64,000 nt of DNA from Tritrichomonas musculus. Its lineage: Eukaryota; Parabasalia; Tritrichomonadida; Tritrichomonadidae. This document shows, piece after piece, positions 1-9,560 of the stretch; positions within the stretch are counted from its first letter, which is position 1; each line of letters begins with the position of its first letter. The notes under the pieces are model-generated. The model had not been told where the DNA came from, made no database searches, and saw nothing but the letters and a program-made list of their open reading frames with translations. Made by a program: the position numbers and the translations under genes. The DNA lies in contig JAPFFF010000038.1 in assembly GCA_039105265.1 (NCBI GenBank), positions 496,001 to 560,000 of the forward strand. Reading direction: 5' to 3'.

Positions 1-1656
1 ATCAGAAATAATTAAAAATTTTTCATCATCGTCACTTAAACCTTCAAAAATATCAGCATTATTATTATTATTATTGTTATTTGTGGGTTTTGGTGCATTT
101 TGGTCTTTTTCTTTGATTTTGTCAAGGATACTAGGTGGAGTATTAAAAAGATCATATTTAATATTAAAGATGACTGGCGATAAGATGCTTTCTTTGAAGG
201 TTGTTAATGAGAATTTACCAGAGAGCTTCTCAAATAGAAAGATCATCATTGCATAGAGTTCGATATAGTAGGGCTTTCCAATATTTGCTATGACATTGTT
301 GCTGACAATGGTCAAAAAAGACTCTAAATACTTTACATTCATCTTTACAAATTTGACAGAGATAAGAATGATGGCATTTATAGATTTTTTTGGGAGATAA
401 TCTTTGATATTTTTCGAAGATCCTCCAATCACTCCTAATAAAGGAATTAATTCAGATGAATTGTATTTTAGGTCCGTAACTTCAGATCCTTCGTTTAAAA
501 AAGTGTAATCATTTTGAAAATCAGTTATTTCTAAATCAGGCGAGTCATTAGCTTCAAGGGTTCTTTTGCTGATATCAGAATCATTTGACTCTGAAATATT
601 TTCACAAAGGGTTGTAGCCAATAAATCTAAAAGAATTCGGATATTCTCTAGGAATTTGTCTGTTGAAACGGAGCCAATACATATTAATTCGATTAAATTT
701 GAATCTAGAGCTTTAATGAGAGGCGCCAATATATTGATTTTGAAAAGTGATGAATATTTACGAATATTGGTATTATTGGTATTTTGATCGTTTGATATAC
801 TATCTTGAGTGGCATCTTCAATTTGAATAAATGGACGATGTTCGTCTATAAATTGATGCGTAACTCTTAATATATGGCTAACTGATCTCGGAAGTCCACT
901 ATTGATTACTCTGGCAAAAAAAGAATTATATATTTCTGAAAATATATCTGTAATAGAATTGCTCCCTACTAAATAGGCTAATACTGCTGCAACAAATTGA
1001 TCTGTAACGTCAAGACTATAATCGTTCAAAAAGCCTTTAATTAATAAAGAAAATATGCAATCTATATGCTGAATAATTTGCGTTTTTGATTGAAGTTGAG
1101 GATAACTGATAAAATCTAATAAAATTGAAACCAAATCTACAGCAAAATCAAGATTATGATTTCCTAAATCAGCTATCCATGCTATTCCTTGGTGAAGTAC
1201 ACCATATATCAGAATATCAGAAATCGAATTTGAATTTGATTTTTCTGGATTAGAATTTTGGTTTGGATTATTTGAATTAGAATTTGATGAAGGAGAACTA
1301 AATAAAATTTGATTAAAATCAAAATCAAGTTGTGTGTTTCCTGGATTTTTTAGAATGGTTACTTCTCTTCGAATTTCATTTAGAATTTGTTGACTCGGCT
1401 TGATTGGAAACCCAAGTTCCTCAAAAATAGACTCAAGGGGAGTATTTCCATTACAAAGTTCTGTAAATCGGGCTAGTTGAGTTGAATCATAGCGTTTTTG
1501 GTAATTTAAAATTAATTGTTCTGTTGGACTGATATAACCACGCGGTGCAACAAATTTAAATTTAATGATATGAAGTAAATTTTGCATTGCTGGGTCCTGA
1601 GGTTCTTCAAGTTGTTGAAGACCCATGTGTTTTAAAACGAGATTCACATAATACAT
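1..1656 (-). CDS. Unknown large protein, 5' part only (runs off the left edge)
   Basis: Reading the minus strand from the ATG at 1656 gives 552 codons without a stop to the window edge, so only the N-terminal part is present. The protein starts MYYVNLVLKHMGLQQLEEPQ. After a low-complexity Ser/Asn/Pro stretch (about residues 125-150) it is mostly hydrophobic-amphipathic helix, of the kind found in HEAT/ARM-like scaffolds (for example around residues 155-260), with an acidic patch and an Asn run near the window edge. I do not recognise the family. No signal peptide or membrane segment is evident. It lies head-to-tail with the next minus-strand gene, 534 bp downstream of that gene's stop. Coding status rests on the long open frame and codon-like composition; function is not inferred. 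Confidence 0.75.
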   Translation of the reverse strand, partial: MYYVNLVLKHMGLQQLEEPQDPAMQNLLHIIKFKFVAPRGYISPTEQLILNYQKRYDSTQLARFTELCNGNTPLESIFEELGFPIKPSQQILNEIRREVTILKNPGNTQLDFDFNQILFSSPSSNSNSNNPNQNSNPEKSNSNSISDILIYGVLHQGIAWIADLGNHNLDFAVDLVSILLDFISYPQLQSKTQIIQHIDCIFSLLIKGFLNDYSLDVTDQFVAAVLAYLVGSNSITDIFSEIYNSFFARVINSGLPRSVSHILRVTHQFIDEHRPFIQIEDATQDSISNDQNTNNTNIRKYSSLFKINILAPLIKALDSNLIELICIGSVSTDKFLENIRILLDLLATTLCENISESNDSDISKRTLEANDSPDLEITDFQNDYTFLNEGSEVTDLKYNSSELIPLLGVIGGSSKNIKDYLPKKSINAIILISVKFVKMNVKYLESFLTIVSNNVIANIGKPYYIELYAMMIFLFEKLSGKFSLTTFKESILSPVIFNIKYDLFNTPPSILDKIKEKDQNAPKPTNNNNNNNNADIFEGLSDDDEKFLIISD

Positions 1657-2190
1657 TTAATAAAAAAATTGAAAAATTTTGATGTTGTAAAATAAAATAA
1701 AAAAATATAGAGATATAAAAGATTATTTGCAAAAATTTATCATTTTATGAATAATACCATTTATTTGCTTTTTGGAACATTGTACATGGTGGTGCTTTTG
1801 GTTTAATATCTAAATCCATTTCATTTGACGAGTTAACGCAAAAAAAAATTATTATATTTTGGCAATCAATAAAATGATAAAATTATTCATTTAATCGTTT
1901 GTCTAAAATTGTTAAAAAAAAAAAAAAAAAGATCATATTATTGTCTAAAAGCATAGTAATATAAAATATTAAAAATGCATAAGAAGAATTATATCAATAA
2001 TTAGATATCATAAACCTAAGTCTCAAAAAAATTATGAATTGATAAATAATATTGATCATTCATTAATATAAACATTGTGTTTTGTGATTTTTATTATTTG
2101 TTTAAAAGAAAGAAATAAAAGTATTTTTTTTTTCCTTTTATTATGTGAATCATGTTAAAGAATGTTAATAATATTTAATATATCAAATGG
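1657..2190. other. Intergenic, A+T-rich
   Basis: This gap lies between two minus-strand genes. It holds homopolymer A and T runs (for example the A-run near 1916-1930) and no open frame, RNA gene or repeat that I can support. It presumably contains the 3' end of the gene at 2191-4401 and the promoter of the gene ending at 1656. Confidence 0.6.
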
Positions 2191-4401
2191 CTAATCATAT
2201 TCGGATTCACCAGAGTTATCTTTAAAAGGTTCTTCCAGCTCTCGGTCATCATCATCAAGCATACCTATATTTTGCTTTGTAGAAATTAGACATCTTATAA
2301 AATTAGCAACTGAGTATATAATTGGTGATTGATTAAGCCTTGTCTTTTTATTATCCAGCAAAGTTCTAAAAAGAATTGGATTTTTTGAGATAATTGTTAA
2401 GATATATGCAACTGCGCCTTCTTGTTGATCGTTATTTACTTCTTGATAGGTAACTTCGCCATTTATTACAGGAAGATTCATAATAAATTCAAACATTTTA
2501 TTCTGTAATTCGCGAACAGCATGTATACTATCTATAAAGTTTGGGTATCGTTCTTCAAATTGTACTTCTGGGGAAATAAGTGAATCAAATAGATCTAAAA
2601 ATTCTCGGCCTGTTTGATTATTATTAGATACAGAGAAGCTATTATCCCAAATTCGGGGATCAGTAATCATTCTGTATACATAAAGATCAAAGAAGAATTC
2701 TTTTAATAATTTATAAAGTTCTAGTTTTCTTCCCCAATGAATTACCGCAAAATTTTGTAAAATTGTGGCAAAATGATGAATCTGAGGTGAAATTTCATTT
2801 TTTTTTTGAATAATTGTATTGACAAATGATTTCAATAATTTGAGTGAAATATTAATATGTTTCTCAGCAAGAGAGCCGGTATTAATAATTTCGATAAGGT
2901 GCTCTCTAATTACCTTTTGGAAATAATTATCGCTATATTGCTCTAAAAAGAAGAGTGCAAAAAATGTTAAAAAAGACTGAAGCTTATCTTTTTCTGAGTC
3001 TTCTTCTATTTTATTTTCGTCATTTTGGTCTTCTTCTTCTTCTTTATTTTTTCTATGTTGATTAAAAGTAGCAATGCCAGCTCTTGGAAATAGGTATTGC
3101 GGTCCTTCAGCGCAATCACTCCATCTAATGCTTGTTAAAAGACCTTCAACAACCATTACATGAATCATTTCATGAGGTCTTTTATGATATAAGTAAACAT
3201 TGAAAAATGCTTTAAATACTTCATAACAGTCGCAAGGTCTTGTAATTGTAGTATTATCATGTTCTTCATCAAAGCTAAATATAGCGCGCAATACTAAAGA
3301 TAATGGATTCATGATTGCCCTTGTAGTAGCCTCAATATAAGCAGGATGATATACGGGCTTTTTTTCATATCCTAATGAAGCGAAAAATGGCACCTTTTTT
3401 ACACGAAGACAGCCGCGTTCCCATAAGCTCTGATCAAATGCTTTGTCCTTTAGATTAACTTCAAATTTCATTTTTATAGTTTTAGGAAATTGATGTATGT
3501 TCATTTGTATCATACTTCCTTTCTTATTTGTAAATGAAAAAAGATCAACAGGAATTGGAGCTCCTTCTTTCTGAAATTGAGACTCATTTTGGCATATAGT
3601 CAGTTCATTACCATTTCCAAGTAACAACCAGTAAATTTTTTCTTTTTTCTTACTTGATCTTTTTTTCTTTTCTTTCCCGTAAACTTGAGTAATACATTTA
3701 TAATTTTCATCACATCCAATTTCATTATAATTTAACGTAATTCTACACATATGAAAGCTAATCCATACTAAAAAAGTACGTTCGAAGATTTTTTTTGATT
3801 CAAGAGCATTAAAAATTTGTATAATTGTAGCAATATTGCTTCTTTGCTTTGGATGAAGCTCGCTTTCAAATTTTTTTTTTATATCAGCTGGAGTTGAAAC
3901 TAAGAAATTTTCTATAGAATCCATTTTTAATACTTCTTTTAGTTGAGAACTTATAATACCACAAATAGGACCATTAAATACTTCTTTTTTTAAAGATAAT
4001 TTGCGCGTTGTTCTTTCTTCAACTTCATTTAAAAAGTGTTCAATAAAATCTTGAAATGTGCTGCGGCTTGATTTTAGGCGCTTACATAATTTAATCGACA
4101 TATCGCTAGGATCTTTTCGATTTTGAAACATAACATCGCGGACGAATTGAGGTATATCCGTAAAAAATACTGTCTTTTGGTATAACATATCTTGATATGT
4201 GATATCGTCATCATTAGAGAGTAAAGATTTGACAGGAATAGGGTATTCTTTGTTAATATCTATATAATCAAATTCATCTGGAATAATACTCATTATAAAA
4301 CTGAGAAAACGTTTAAATTCATTCAATTTTAAAAACCAATTTTTCAAAAATAAAATTGATTCTAAATTTACATTTATTTGTATAATTGAGCAAAAATTCA
4401 T
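2191..4401 (-). CDS. Unknown 736-residue protein, possible PH-like plus helical (RasGAP-like?) regions
   Basis: A single open frame of 736 codons. A second methionine at residue 37 (MSIIPDEFDY) is a plausible alternative start, because the first 36 residues are hydrophobic and unlike the rest. Visible parts: a helical N-terminal third; a middle section (about 215-290) with alternating strands and a basic insert (KEKKKRSSKKKEK) that could be PH-like; a helical section from about 350 to 430; a very acidic linker (EEEEDQNDENKIEEDSEKD) near 460; a helical tail; and an acidic C-terminus (DDDDRELEE, then GESEYD). I considered a Ras-GAP-type fold for the helical half but see no clear arginine-finger or FLR motif, so this is only a guess. 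The gene is divergent from the karyopherin-like gene at 4626, with a 224-bp shared upstream region. Confidence 0.75.
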   Translation of the reverse strand: MNFCSIIQINVNLESILFLKNWFLKLNEFKRFLSFIMSIIPDEFDYIDINKEYPIPVKSLLSNDDDITYQDMLYQKTVFFTDIPQFVRDVMFQNRKDPSDMSIKLCKRLKSSRSTFQDFIEHFLNEVEERTTRKLSLKKEVFNGPICGIISSQLKEVLKMDSIENFLVSTPADIKKKFESELHPKQRSNIATIIQIFNALESKKIFERTFLVWISFHMCRITLNYNEIGCDENYKCITQVYGKEKKKRSSKKKEKIYWLLLGNGNELTICQNESQFQKEGAPIPVDLFSFTNKKGSMIQMNIHQFPKTIKMKFEVNLKDKAFDQSLWERGCLRVKKVPFFASLGYEKKPVYHPAYIEATTRAIMNPLSLVLRAIFSFDEEHDNTTITRPCDCYEVFKAFFNVYLYHKRPHEMIHVMVVEGLLTSIRWSDCAEGPQYLFPRAGIATFNQHRKNKEEEEDQNDENKIEEDSEKDKLQSFLTFFALFFLEQYSDNYFQKVIREHLIEIINTGSLAEKHINISLKLLKSFVNTIIQKKNEISPQIHHFATILQNFAVIHWGRKLELYKLLKEFFFDLYVYRMITDPRIWDNSFSVSNNNQTGREFLDLFDSLISPEVQFEERYPNFIDSIHAVRELQNKMFEFIMNLPVINGEVTYQEVNNDQQEGAVAYILTIISKNPILFRTLLDNKKTRLNQSPIIYSVANFIRCLISTKQNIGMLDDDDRELEEPFKDNSGESEYD

Positions 4402-4625
4402 TTATTTTATACAATATATTTTATGCCGAAATTTTAAACTTCAAAATTTTAAAGTTTTTATTTAGATAAAAATATCTTTAATAAAAATGCTTAATTATTA
4501 TTATTTTCATGTTATAAATATATTAAATTTATTTTTAAAGTTAAAAATTGATAATATATATTTATAAATTTCCTCAATATTGAAATATAAATGATTCTTA
4601 AAATCAATTGTAGTAAAAAAAATAA

Positions 4626-7600
4626 ATGCAACAAAATTTCATCAACCTTCTTTATAATGCTTTTCAAAAGCAGCCAAGTTTGGGTTCAAATGAATCAATG
4701 GCTCATATTGAACATTTTCTTTCAACTCCAGATTCAATTCCAGTTTTATTAGCAATTTTAAATAATCCTGAAATAAATGATGCATTTATTATAAAAGCTT
4801 GCTTAACATTTCTTTTTCAAGCAATTAGGAAATTTATTTTATCAGACCTGCAAGATACAATTATACCGTTAATTCAACAAATATTTGAATTATATAAACG
4901 TGATATAGGTTTTCAAAACGCATTATTAGTGCATGAAATAATAAAACTAATTATTAATGTATTAAAAGAAGAAAATAATTTTTCCAATATTCTTATGGAT
5001 ATGTTAATGGATTTAGCTCAAAATAATCGCATAGATCTCGCTGCTATACTTGCAAAGACAGTTTTGCATCATTTTCCTGTACTAACAGCTGATACTTTCC
5101 AGTTTTTTCATAACATTGCAATTTTATTTTTTCAAAATTTCTCAGGTGATGAATTTTATAACTCACCAAATATTAATGAAGAGGATATTATACGAAATAC
5201 GTCTTTACTAACAAAATCAATTGGGATTTTTGATTATCTTTTTGAATTCAAGCGAAAAGAAATAGAAGCGATAACGAAATTCACAATTAACTTTGGTTCT
5301 CTTGTATACTTTGTTCCAATTGCATTAATAACGAAATTCATTAAACTTGGATCTTATGTAAATAATCTTCCAGAACCATTATATAAAAAATTTTGGATGT
5401 CCATGTCAGGTTACTTAGAAGATTTTTTTTTAATTGCTATTCGTATTGGTAAAGGCCAATTAACGCCTCAAATTATCCAAATTGCAATGCCTGCTAATAT
5501 TGATCTATCGCCTGAAAAATACAAATTACTAGAATCCACCTTTTTTAAATGCTGTGAGTTTATTTATCGTAATGATAAAGTCTCTCTTTCAGCGAAATAT
5601 CTTCCATATGAAGAAATTAGTCAATATATTTTACGATTTCCATTAAAAATTGCCCAATTCATATTTCAAAAAGAAATCATGCTAACATATCTATCAGTTT
5701 TGCATAATATGAATCAATTTGAGTATTTCAAGCTATATGCTGCTTGTTTTAAGAATTTCTTAGTTAATACTAATCGTGGTGTTGATATATACAAATATTT
5801 TAGAAAAATTATTTTTGAAAAATTATTAAAAATGAATCCGCAAAATACAATTCCAGCCAAAATCACAATAGTTTTATATTTATCACTTGCTATTAAAAAG
5901 ATACCATGGGCACTTTCAAATGATTTAGAATTTATAAATCGTTGCATTAGTTCATGTTTTGAATCACGTTCAAATTCACAAATTTATGCTGCATTGAAAT
6001 GTCTAAGAAATTTATCAATGAAAAGAAATGAATTAACGTCTTTTTTCTGGAATTTTTTCCAATCTTATATCCCAGCCATTCAAGAATGCATTCTTTCTGA
6101 TGATATGAACATTTATTGGCTTGCACTTGAGACCTACGCTAATTGTGTTGATTTCAGTCAAACGATTGACTATCAATTTTTAATGAGAAATGGTGAAATT
6201 TTGAAAGAAAAATCACCACAACATTATTATTTATTTTTATCTCTTTATTTCACAAAGACTGAGAATTATGATCCTGAACTAATGTCTTCTCTTATTACTA
6301 ATTCGATTCCTCTTTTACAACGTTCCTTTTTAGACGTTGATTTTAGTGAGTGTCTTGCAATGATTTCAATTCTTAGCTGCATTTTTGAATGTATGAAAAG
6401 AGATGAAGTTTATTATGAATCAGTTTGGCCTACTTTTCATCTTCATTTTGGTTTCTTTACTAATAAAGTCTTGAATGATTTTGTCAATATGAAAAACGTA
6501 AATGAACAATTGCATTTCTTTCAGCAACACTTTCTTTACATGTTTAGAATTTCTATTTTAATTTCGAATTTTGCTATTTATTTTTGTTCTAATTTAGCCA
6601 AAATTTATACTAATTTAAATAATGATCAATTCTTACTTGAATGTGCGGTATCTGTTTGGAACTTTTTACCACTTCTGATGAAATTAAATGTTAGAACTAC
6701 GAATGCTTACACAAATCAACTTAAATATTTGTTTGAAGAAGTTTCGAAGTCAATGAAAGAACTAATGAGTGATCAACAAATTGTTGAATATGCCAAACAA
6801 TTCTTTGGTGTTTACACGAAAAATGAAAGCCATAATGATCAAGATAGCTTTTGTTGTCTTTTGTATGTTTTTAATTCTTTAATGCCTGGTCTTGTTCGAT
6901 CAAATGATGAACAAATTTACTTAATTTTAAAACAAATTATTTTGTCTTTTTTAGAATATATTGGACCTTTTCTTATGGCTGATAAGCAAAGATATGTTAT
7001 TGACTTTCCAAACATCGTTGAGACATTTTTTGAAAAAATGCCACCCTATTGTCTTTCCATTCAAAAAGATCAATCTTTGGCAAATTTATTTTTAAATACA
7101 ATTTATCATGAAACTCATAATTTTTTGTATAAAACTATTGATATGAAAAGCATATCAAATCCATTCCATAAAATTTGTTTCAATAATTTTACTCTGTTTA
7201 ACGACTTAATAGAGGCTCTGATGTCTGCTCCCGGATTCGCTGAAAATGCGTTTTGGATCAATTTATATTTGAAGGCTAGTAAAAATTGTTCTGATGAATA
7301 TTTGTACTTTGTCATTGATACTTTTATTAAAGCTATTCAAAAGCAATCAATTCCGATTGAATTGCATGATCAAATTACTTCAGTGGTCATTGAAAAAGTG
7401 GCACTTTTTTTCAAAACTCCATCCACAAATTTTTTGTCAATTTTACAAAATTCTGTATTCTTGCTCCATAGATTGATCTTCTTGAACCAGAATCAAATTG
7501 CTTTGAATTTTGTGGTGCAAAATATGAACAACTTCCTAATGGCACGTCACTTTTTTACAGATAATTCTGTAGAAAATCAAGTAATATGTTTAAAGGACGA

Positions 7601-8063
7601 TATAGCTAGTCTTTATTTATGCTTGGCTTGTTTTGTTCCAGATTTAGATATACAAATATTAAACGAATCTATTGATTTCTTTATTCCAACAGATGAAACT
7701 GAATTGGAGAACTTTTTGAATTACTTTTTGGCCATAGCTAATCCTAATAATAATTCGCCTTATTATCAAGCTATTTATCAAAAAATATTCCAATCTTTGG
7801 CCATTTTATTTTCAAGTTCGTTTTGTTCTCAGATGGATTTGAAATTTCCAGATCATTTGAGAGATCAATGTATTGCATTATTTTTCCAAATACTACAGTC
7901 AGCAATGCCTGACACTATGAACTTTATCAATAGTATTTTTCAAGACAAGCCTCGCGAACTTGCTAGAATTAATTCATTTATTCAGTTTTATTCTTCTTTA
8001 AATTCACAAAATAATTCTGAAGAAAATAATTCAATTGAGAATAATAAATTGAATTCAATTTAA
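4626..8063 (+). CDS. Karyopherin-like (importin-beta/exportin family) HEAT-repeat protein
   Basis: Encodes 1145 residues, which is the usual size of importin-beta superfamily transport receptors. The N-terminal 70 residues have the layout of an importin-beta N-terminal (Ran-binding) repeat: a short helix, SNESMAHIEHFLSTPDSIP, then LLAIL and a helix ending in AIRKF. The remainder is a continuous series of amphipathic helices with no other domain, low-complexity sequence or membrane span until a Ser/Asn-rich tail. Receptors of this family carry cargo through nuclear pores under RanGTP control; that role is family knowledge, not shown here. The start is the first ATG, only a few bases after a poly-A stretch. 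The stop is followed by AAAA. It is divergent from 2191-4401 and convergent with the Myb gene at 8517. A different large HEAT protein cannot be excluded. Confidence 0.6.
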   Translation: MQQNFINLLYNAFQKQPSLGSNESMAHIEHFLSTPDSIPVLLAILNNPEINDAFIIKACLTFLFQAIRKFILSDLQDTIIPLIQQIFELYKRDIGFQNALLVHEIIKLIINVLKEENNFSNILMDMLMDLAQNNRIDLAAILAKTVLHHFPVLTADTFQFFHNIAILFFQNFSGDEFYNSPNINEEDIIRNTSLLTKSIGIFDYLFEFKRKEIEAITKFTINFGSLVYFVPIALITKFIKLGSYVNNLPEPLYKKFWMSMSGYLEDFFLIAIRIGKGQLTPQIIQIAMPANIDLSPEKYKLLESTFFKCCEFIYRNDKVSLSAKYLPYEEISQYILRFPLKIAQFIFQKEIMLTYLSVLHNMNQFEYFKLYAACFKNFLVNTNRGVDIYKYFRKIIFEKLLKMNPQNTIPAKITIVLYLSLAIKKIPWALSNDLEFINRCISSCFESRSNSQIYAALKCLRNLSMKRNELTSFFWNFFQSYIPAIQECILSDDMNIYWLALETYANCVDFSQTIDYQFLMRNGEILKEKSPQHYYLFLSLYFTKTENYDPELMSSLITNSIPLLQRSFLDVDFSECLAMISILSCIFECMKRDEVYYESVWPTFHLHFGFFTNKVLNDFVNMKNVNEQLHFFQQHFLYMFRISILISNFAIYFCSNLAKIYTNLNNDQFLLECAVSVWNFLPLLMKLNVRTTNAYTNQLKYLFEEVSKSMKELMSDQQIVEYAKQFFGVYTKNESHNDQDSFCCLLYVFNSLMPGLVRSNDEQIYLILKQIILSFLEYIGPFLMADKQRYVIDFPNIVETFFEKMPPYCLSIQKDQSLANLFLNTIYHETHNFLYKTIDMKSISNPFHKICFNNFTLFNDLIEALMSAPGFAENAFWINLYLKASKNCSDEYLYFVIDTFIKAIQKQSIPIELHDQITSVVIEKVALFFKTPSTNFLSILQNSVFLLHRLIFLNQNQIALNFVVQNMNNFLMARHFFTDNSVENQVICLKDDIASLYLCLACFVPDLDIQILNESIDFFIPTDETELENFLNYFLAIANPNNNSPYYQAIYQKIFQSLAILFSSSFCSQMDLKFPDHLRDQCIALFFQILQSAMPDTMNFINSIFQDKPRELARINSFIQFYSSLNSQNNSEENNSIENNKLNSI

Positions 8064-8516
8064 AAATCAGATAATTTACTTCTCCCTGTTATATTTAATA
8101 GTGCCAAAAATGTATATAAATTTTTCATTTTGATTTTGGAAAAAGAAATTTACAAATTTGATCAAATTTTATAAAATGAAATTTGAAAGGATCCTTTATA
8201 TTTTCAATACTATATTATGCAAATAACGAACATATCACTTCATCGTAAAAAATTCAGACAATGAATAAAAAATAATTATTGCCATTTTCTTGGAAAAAAT
8301 ATGATATTCAATGTAGTCTATTATTAAAAATGCATTTTATTATATACACAAATTTTATCAGAAAATATTGTTCGTTATTTTTTTTTTTAAACATCCTCTC
8401 AAAAAAAAAAATTCAATAAAATAACGAACAAACAATAAAACATATTTATTTTACTTTAGCAAATAAAAATAACATTTTATTAACAAATAATACAAACAAA
8501 TAAAAAAATAGCTTAC
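8064..8516. other. Convergent intergenic region
   Basis: This gap lies between the 3' ends of the karyopherin-like gene (+) and the Myb gene (-). It is A+T-rich, with T- and A-runs at about 8379-8410. It contains TAAC-type words such as aaataacgaac at 8221 and aataacgaac at 8420. I see no gene or RNA in it. Confidence 0.55.
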
Positions 8517-9560
8517 TCATTTTTTTTTAATTTGTGGTTGCTCTGAATCATAGTGCGAATTACTCTTGGCATGGTCAAACTGGAAATTGTTGAAAACGTC
8601 TGAGTAAGTATCATTATAAAAATCTTCAAATCCATCAAGATTAAATGCTTCTGTTAATTCATTGTTTCTTGTTTGCGAATTAATTGATTGTTGTGGTTGA
8701 AAATCATTATTTTTTTGGTTAGAATTTAATAAAGGCATAGCCAATAGATGCTCATTATTTACACCGTCTTGATTAGAAGTGATGTTCTGATTATTATGTA
8801 ATTGTTGATTAATATTGTTTATATAATTATGGTTTGGAATATGGAAATGAGCATCTTTCAAATTTTGGCCTGGATCAAATACGTTTATGATAGTCGTTTT
8901 ATTACTGTCATTTCCAAAAGTATTGTTATCAATGTTTTTATTATTATTAATATTAATATTTAAATTAATATTAGTTTTATCATCATTGATATCATTAGTG
9001 TTTAGATTTGGATTGGAATTGTTATATGTGTTTATTAATGTGTTATTGTCATTATGATAATTATTAGTTTGATTATTATCAATTTTTTTTGAGTTTATAT
9101 TTTCATTCATATTATCTAAATTTTTATAATTGATATTTTTTGGTGGTTCTTCTTTGATTGAATTATTATTTATATTTTTAAGTGCTTCTCCACCTTTAAG
9201 ATGAAAATTCCATCGGTTTTTAATGTTATTTTGATTTCGACCTTTGAAAAATTGAGAGATAGTCTTCCAATGTTTTCCAAATTCTTTCACTTTTTGCGAA
9301 AGAAGTATATCTTCTTCAGGGGTCCATGGGGTATCTAATGTTCCTGGTTTTAGATAGGTGTTATATCTTTCCCGTAATTGACGAATTGATCTTCCTGGAA
9401 GAAATTGCGAAATTAAATTCCAATTATCAGTTCCATATAATGCAACACATCGAATAATAATTGCATCCTCAGAAACTGTAAACATTTTTCTTGGAAATTT
9501 AGTTCTCACTTTTGTTTTTTCAGTTGAATTCGGACGTGATGATTTGGTTAAATTGCTCAT
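8517..9560 (-). CDS. Two-repeat Myb-like DNA-binding protein with Asn-rich tail
   Basis: The protein has 347 residues. Two tandem Myb/SANT repeats occupy about residues 24-122. In the first the tryptophan positions are F27, W47 and Y66; in the second they are W79, W98 and W117. The recognition helices read RSIRQLRERYN and RNQNNIKNRWN. This R2R3-like pair, followed by a long Asn-rich disordered tail (about 125-330), is typical of the expanded Myb families of trichomonads, which regulate transcription of surface-protein and iron-responsive genes; any target here is unknown. The gene ends with a basic KKK. The upstream region is the 2.4 kb gene-free stretch to 11965. It lies on the opposite strand from the similar Myb gene at 20142, from which it differs enough to be an old paralogue. 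Confidence 0.88.
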   Translation of the reverse strand: MSNLTKSSRPNSTEKTKVRTKFPRKMFTVSEDAIIIRCVALYGTDNWNLISQFLPGRSIRQLRERYNTYLKPGTLDTPWTPEEDILLSQKVKEFGKHWKTISQFFKGRNQNNIKNRWNFHLKGGEALKNINNNSIKEEPPKNINYKNLDNMNENINSKKIDNNQTNNYHNDNNTLINTYNNSNPNLNTNDINDDKTNINLNININNNKNIDNNTFGNDSNKTTIINVFDPGQNLKDAHFHIPNHNYINNINQQLHNNQNITSNQDGVNNEHLLAMPLLNSNQKNNDFQPQQSINSQTRNNELTEAFNLDGFEDFYNDTYSDVFNNFQFDHAKSNSHYDSEQPQIKKK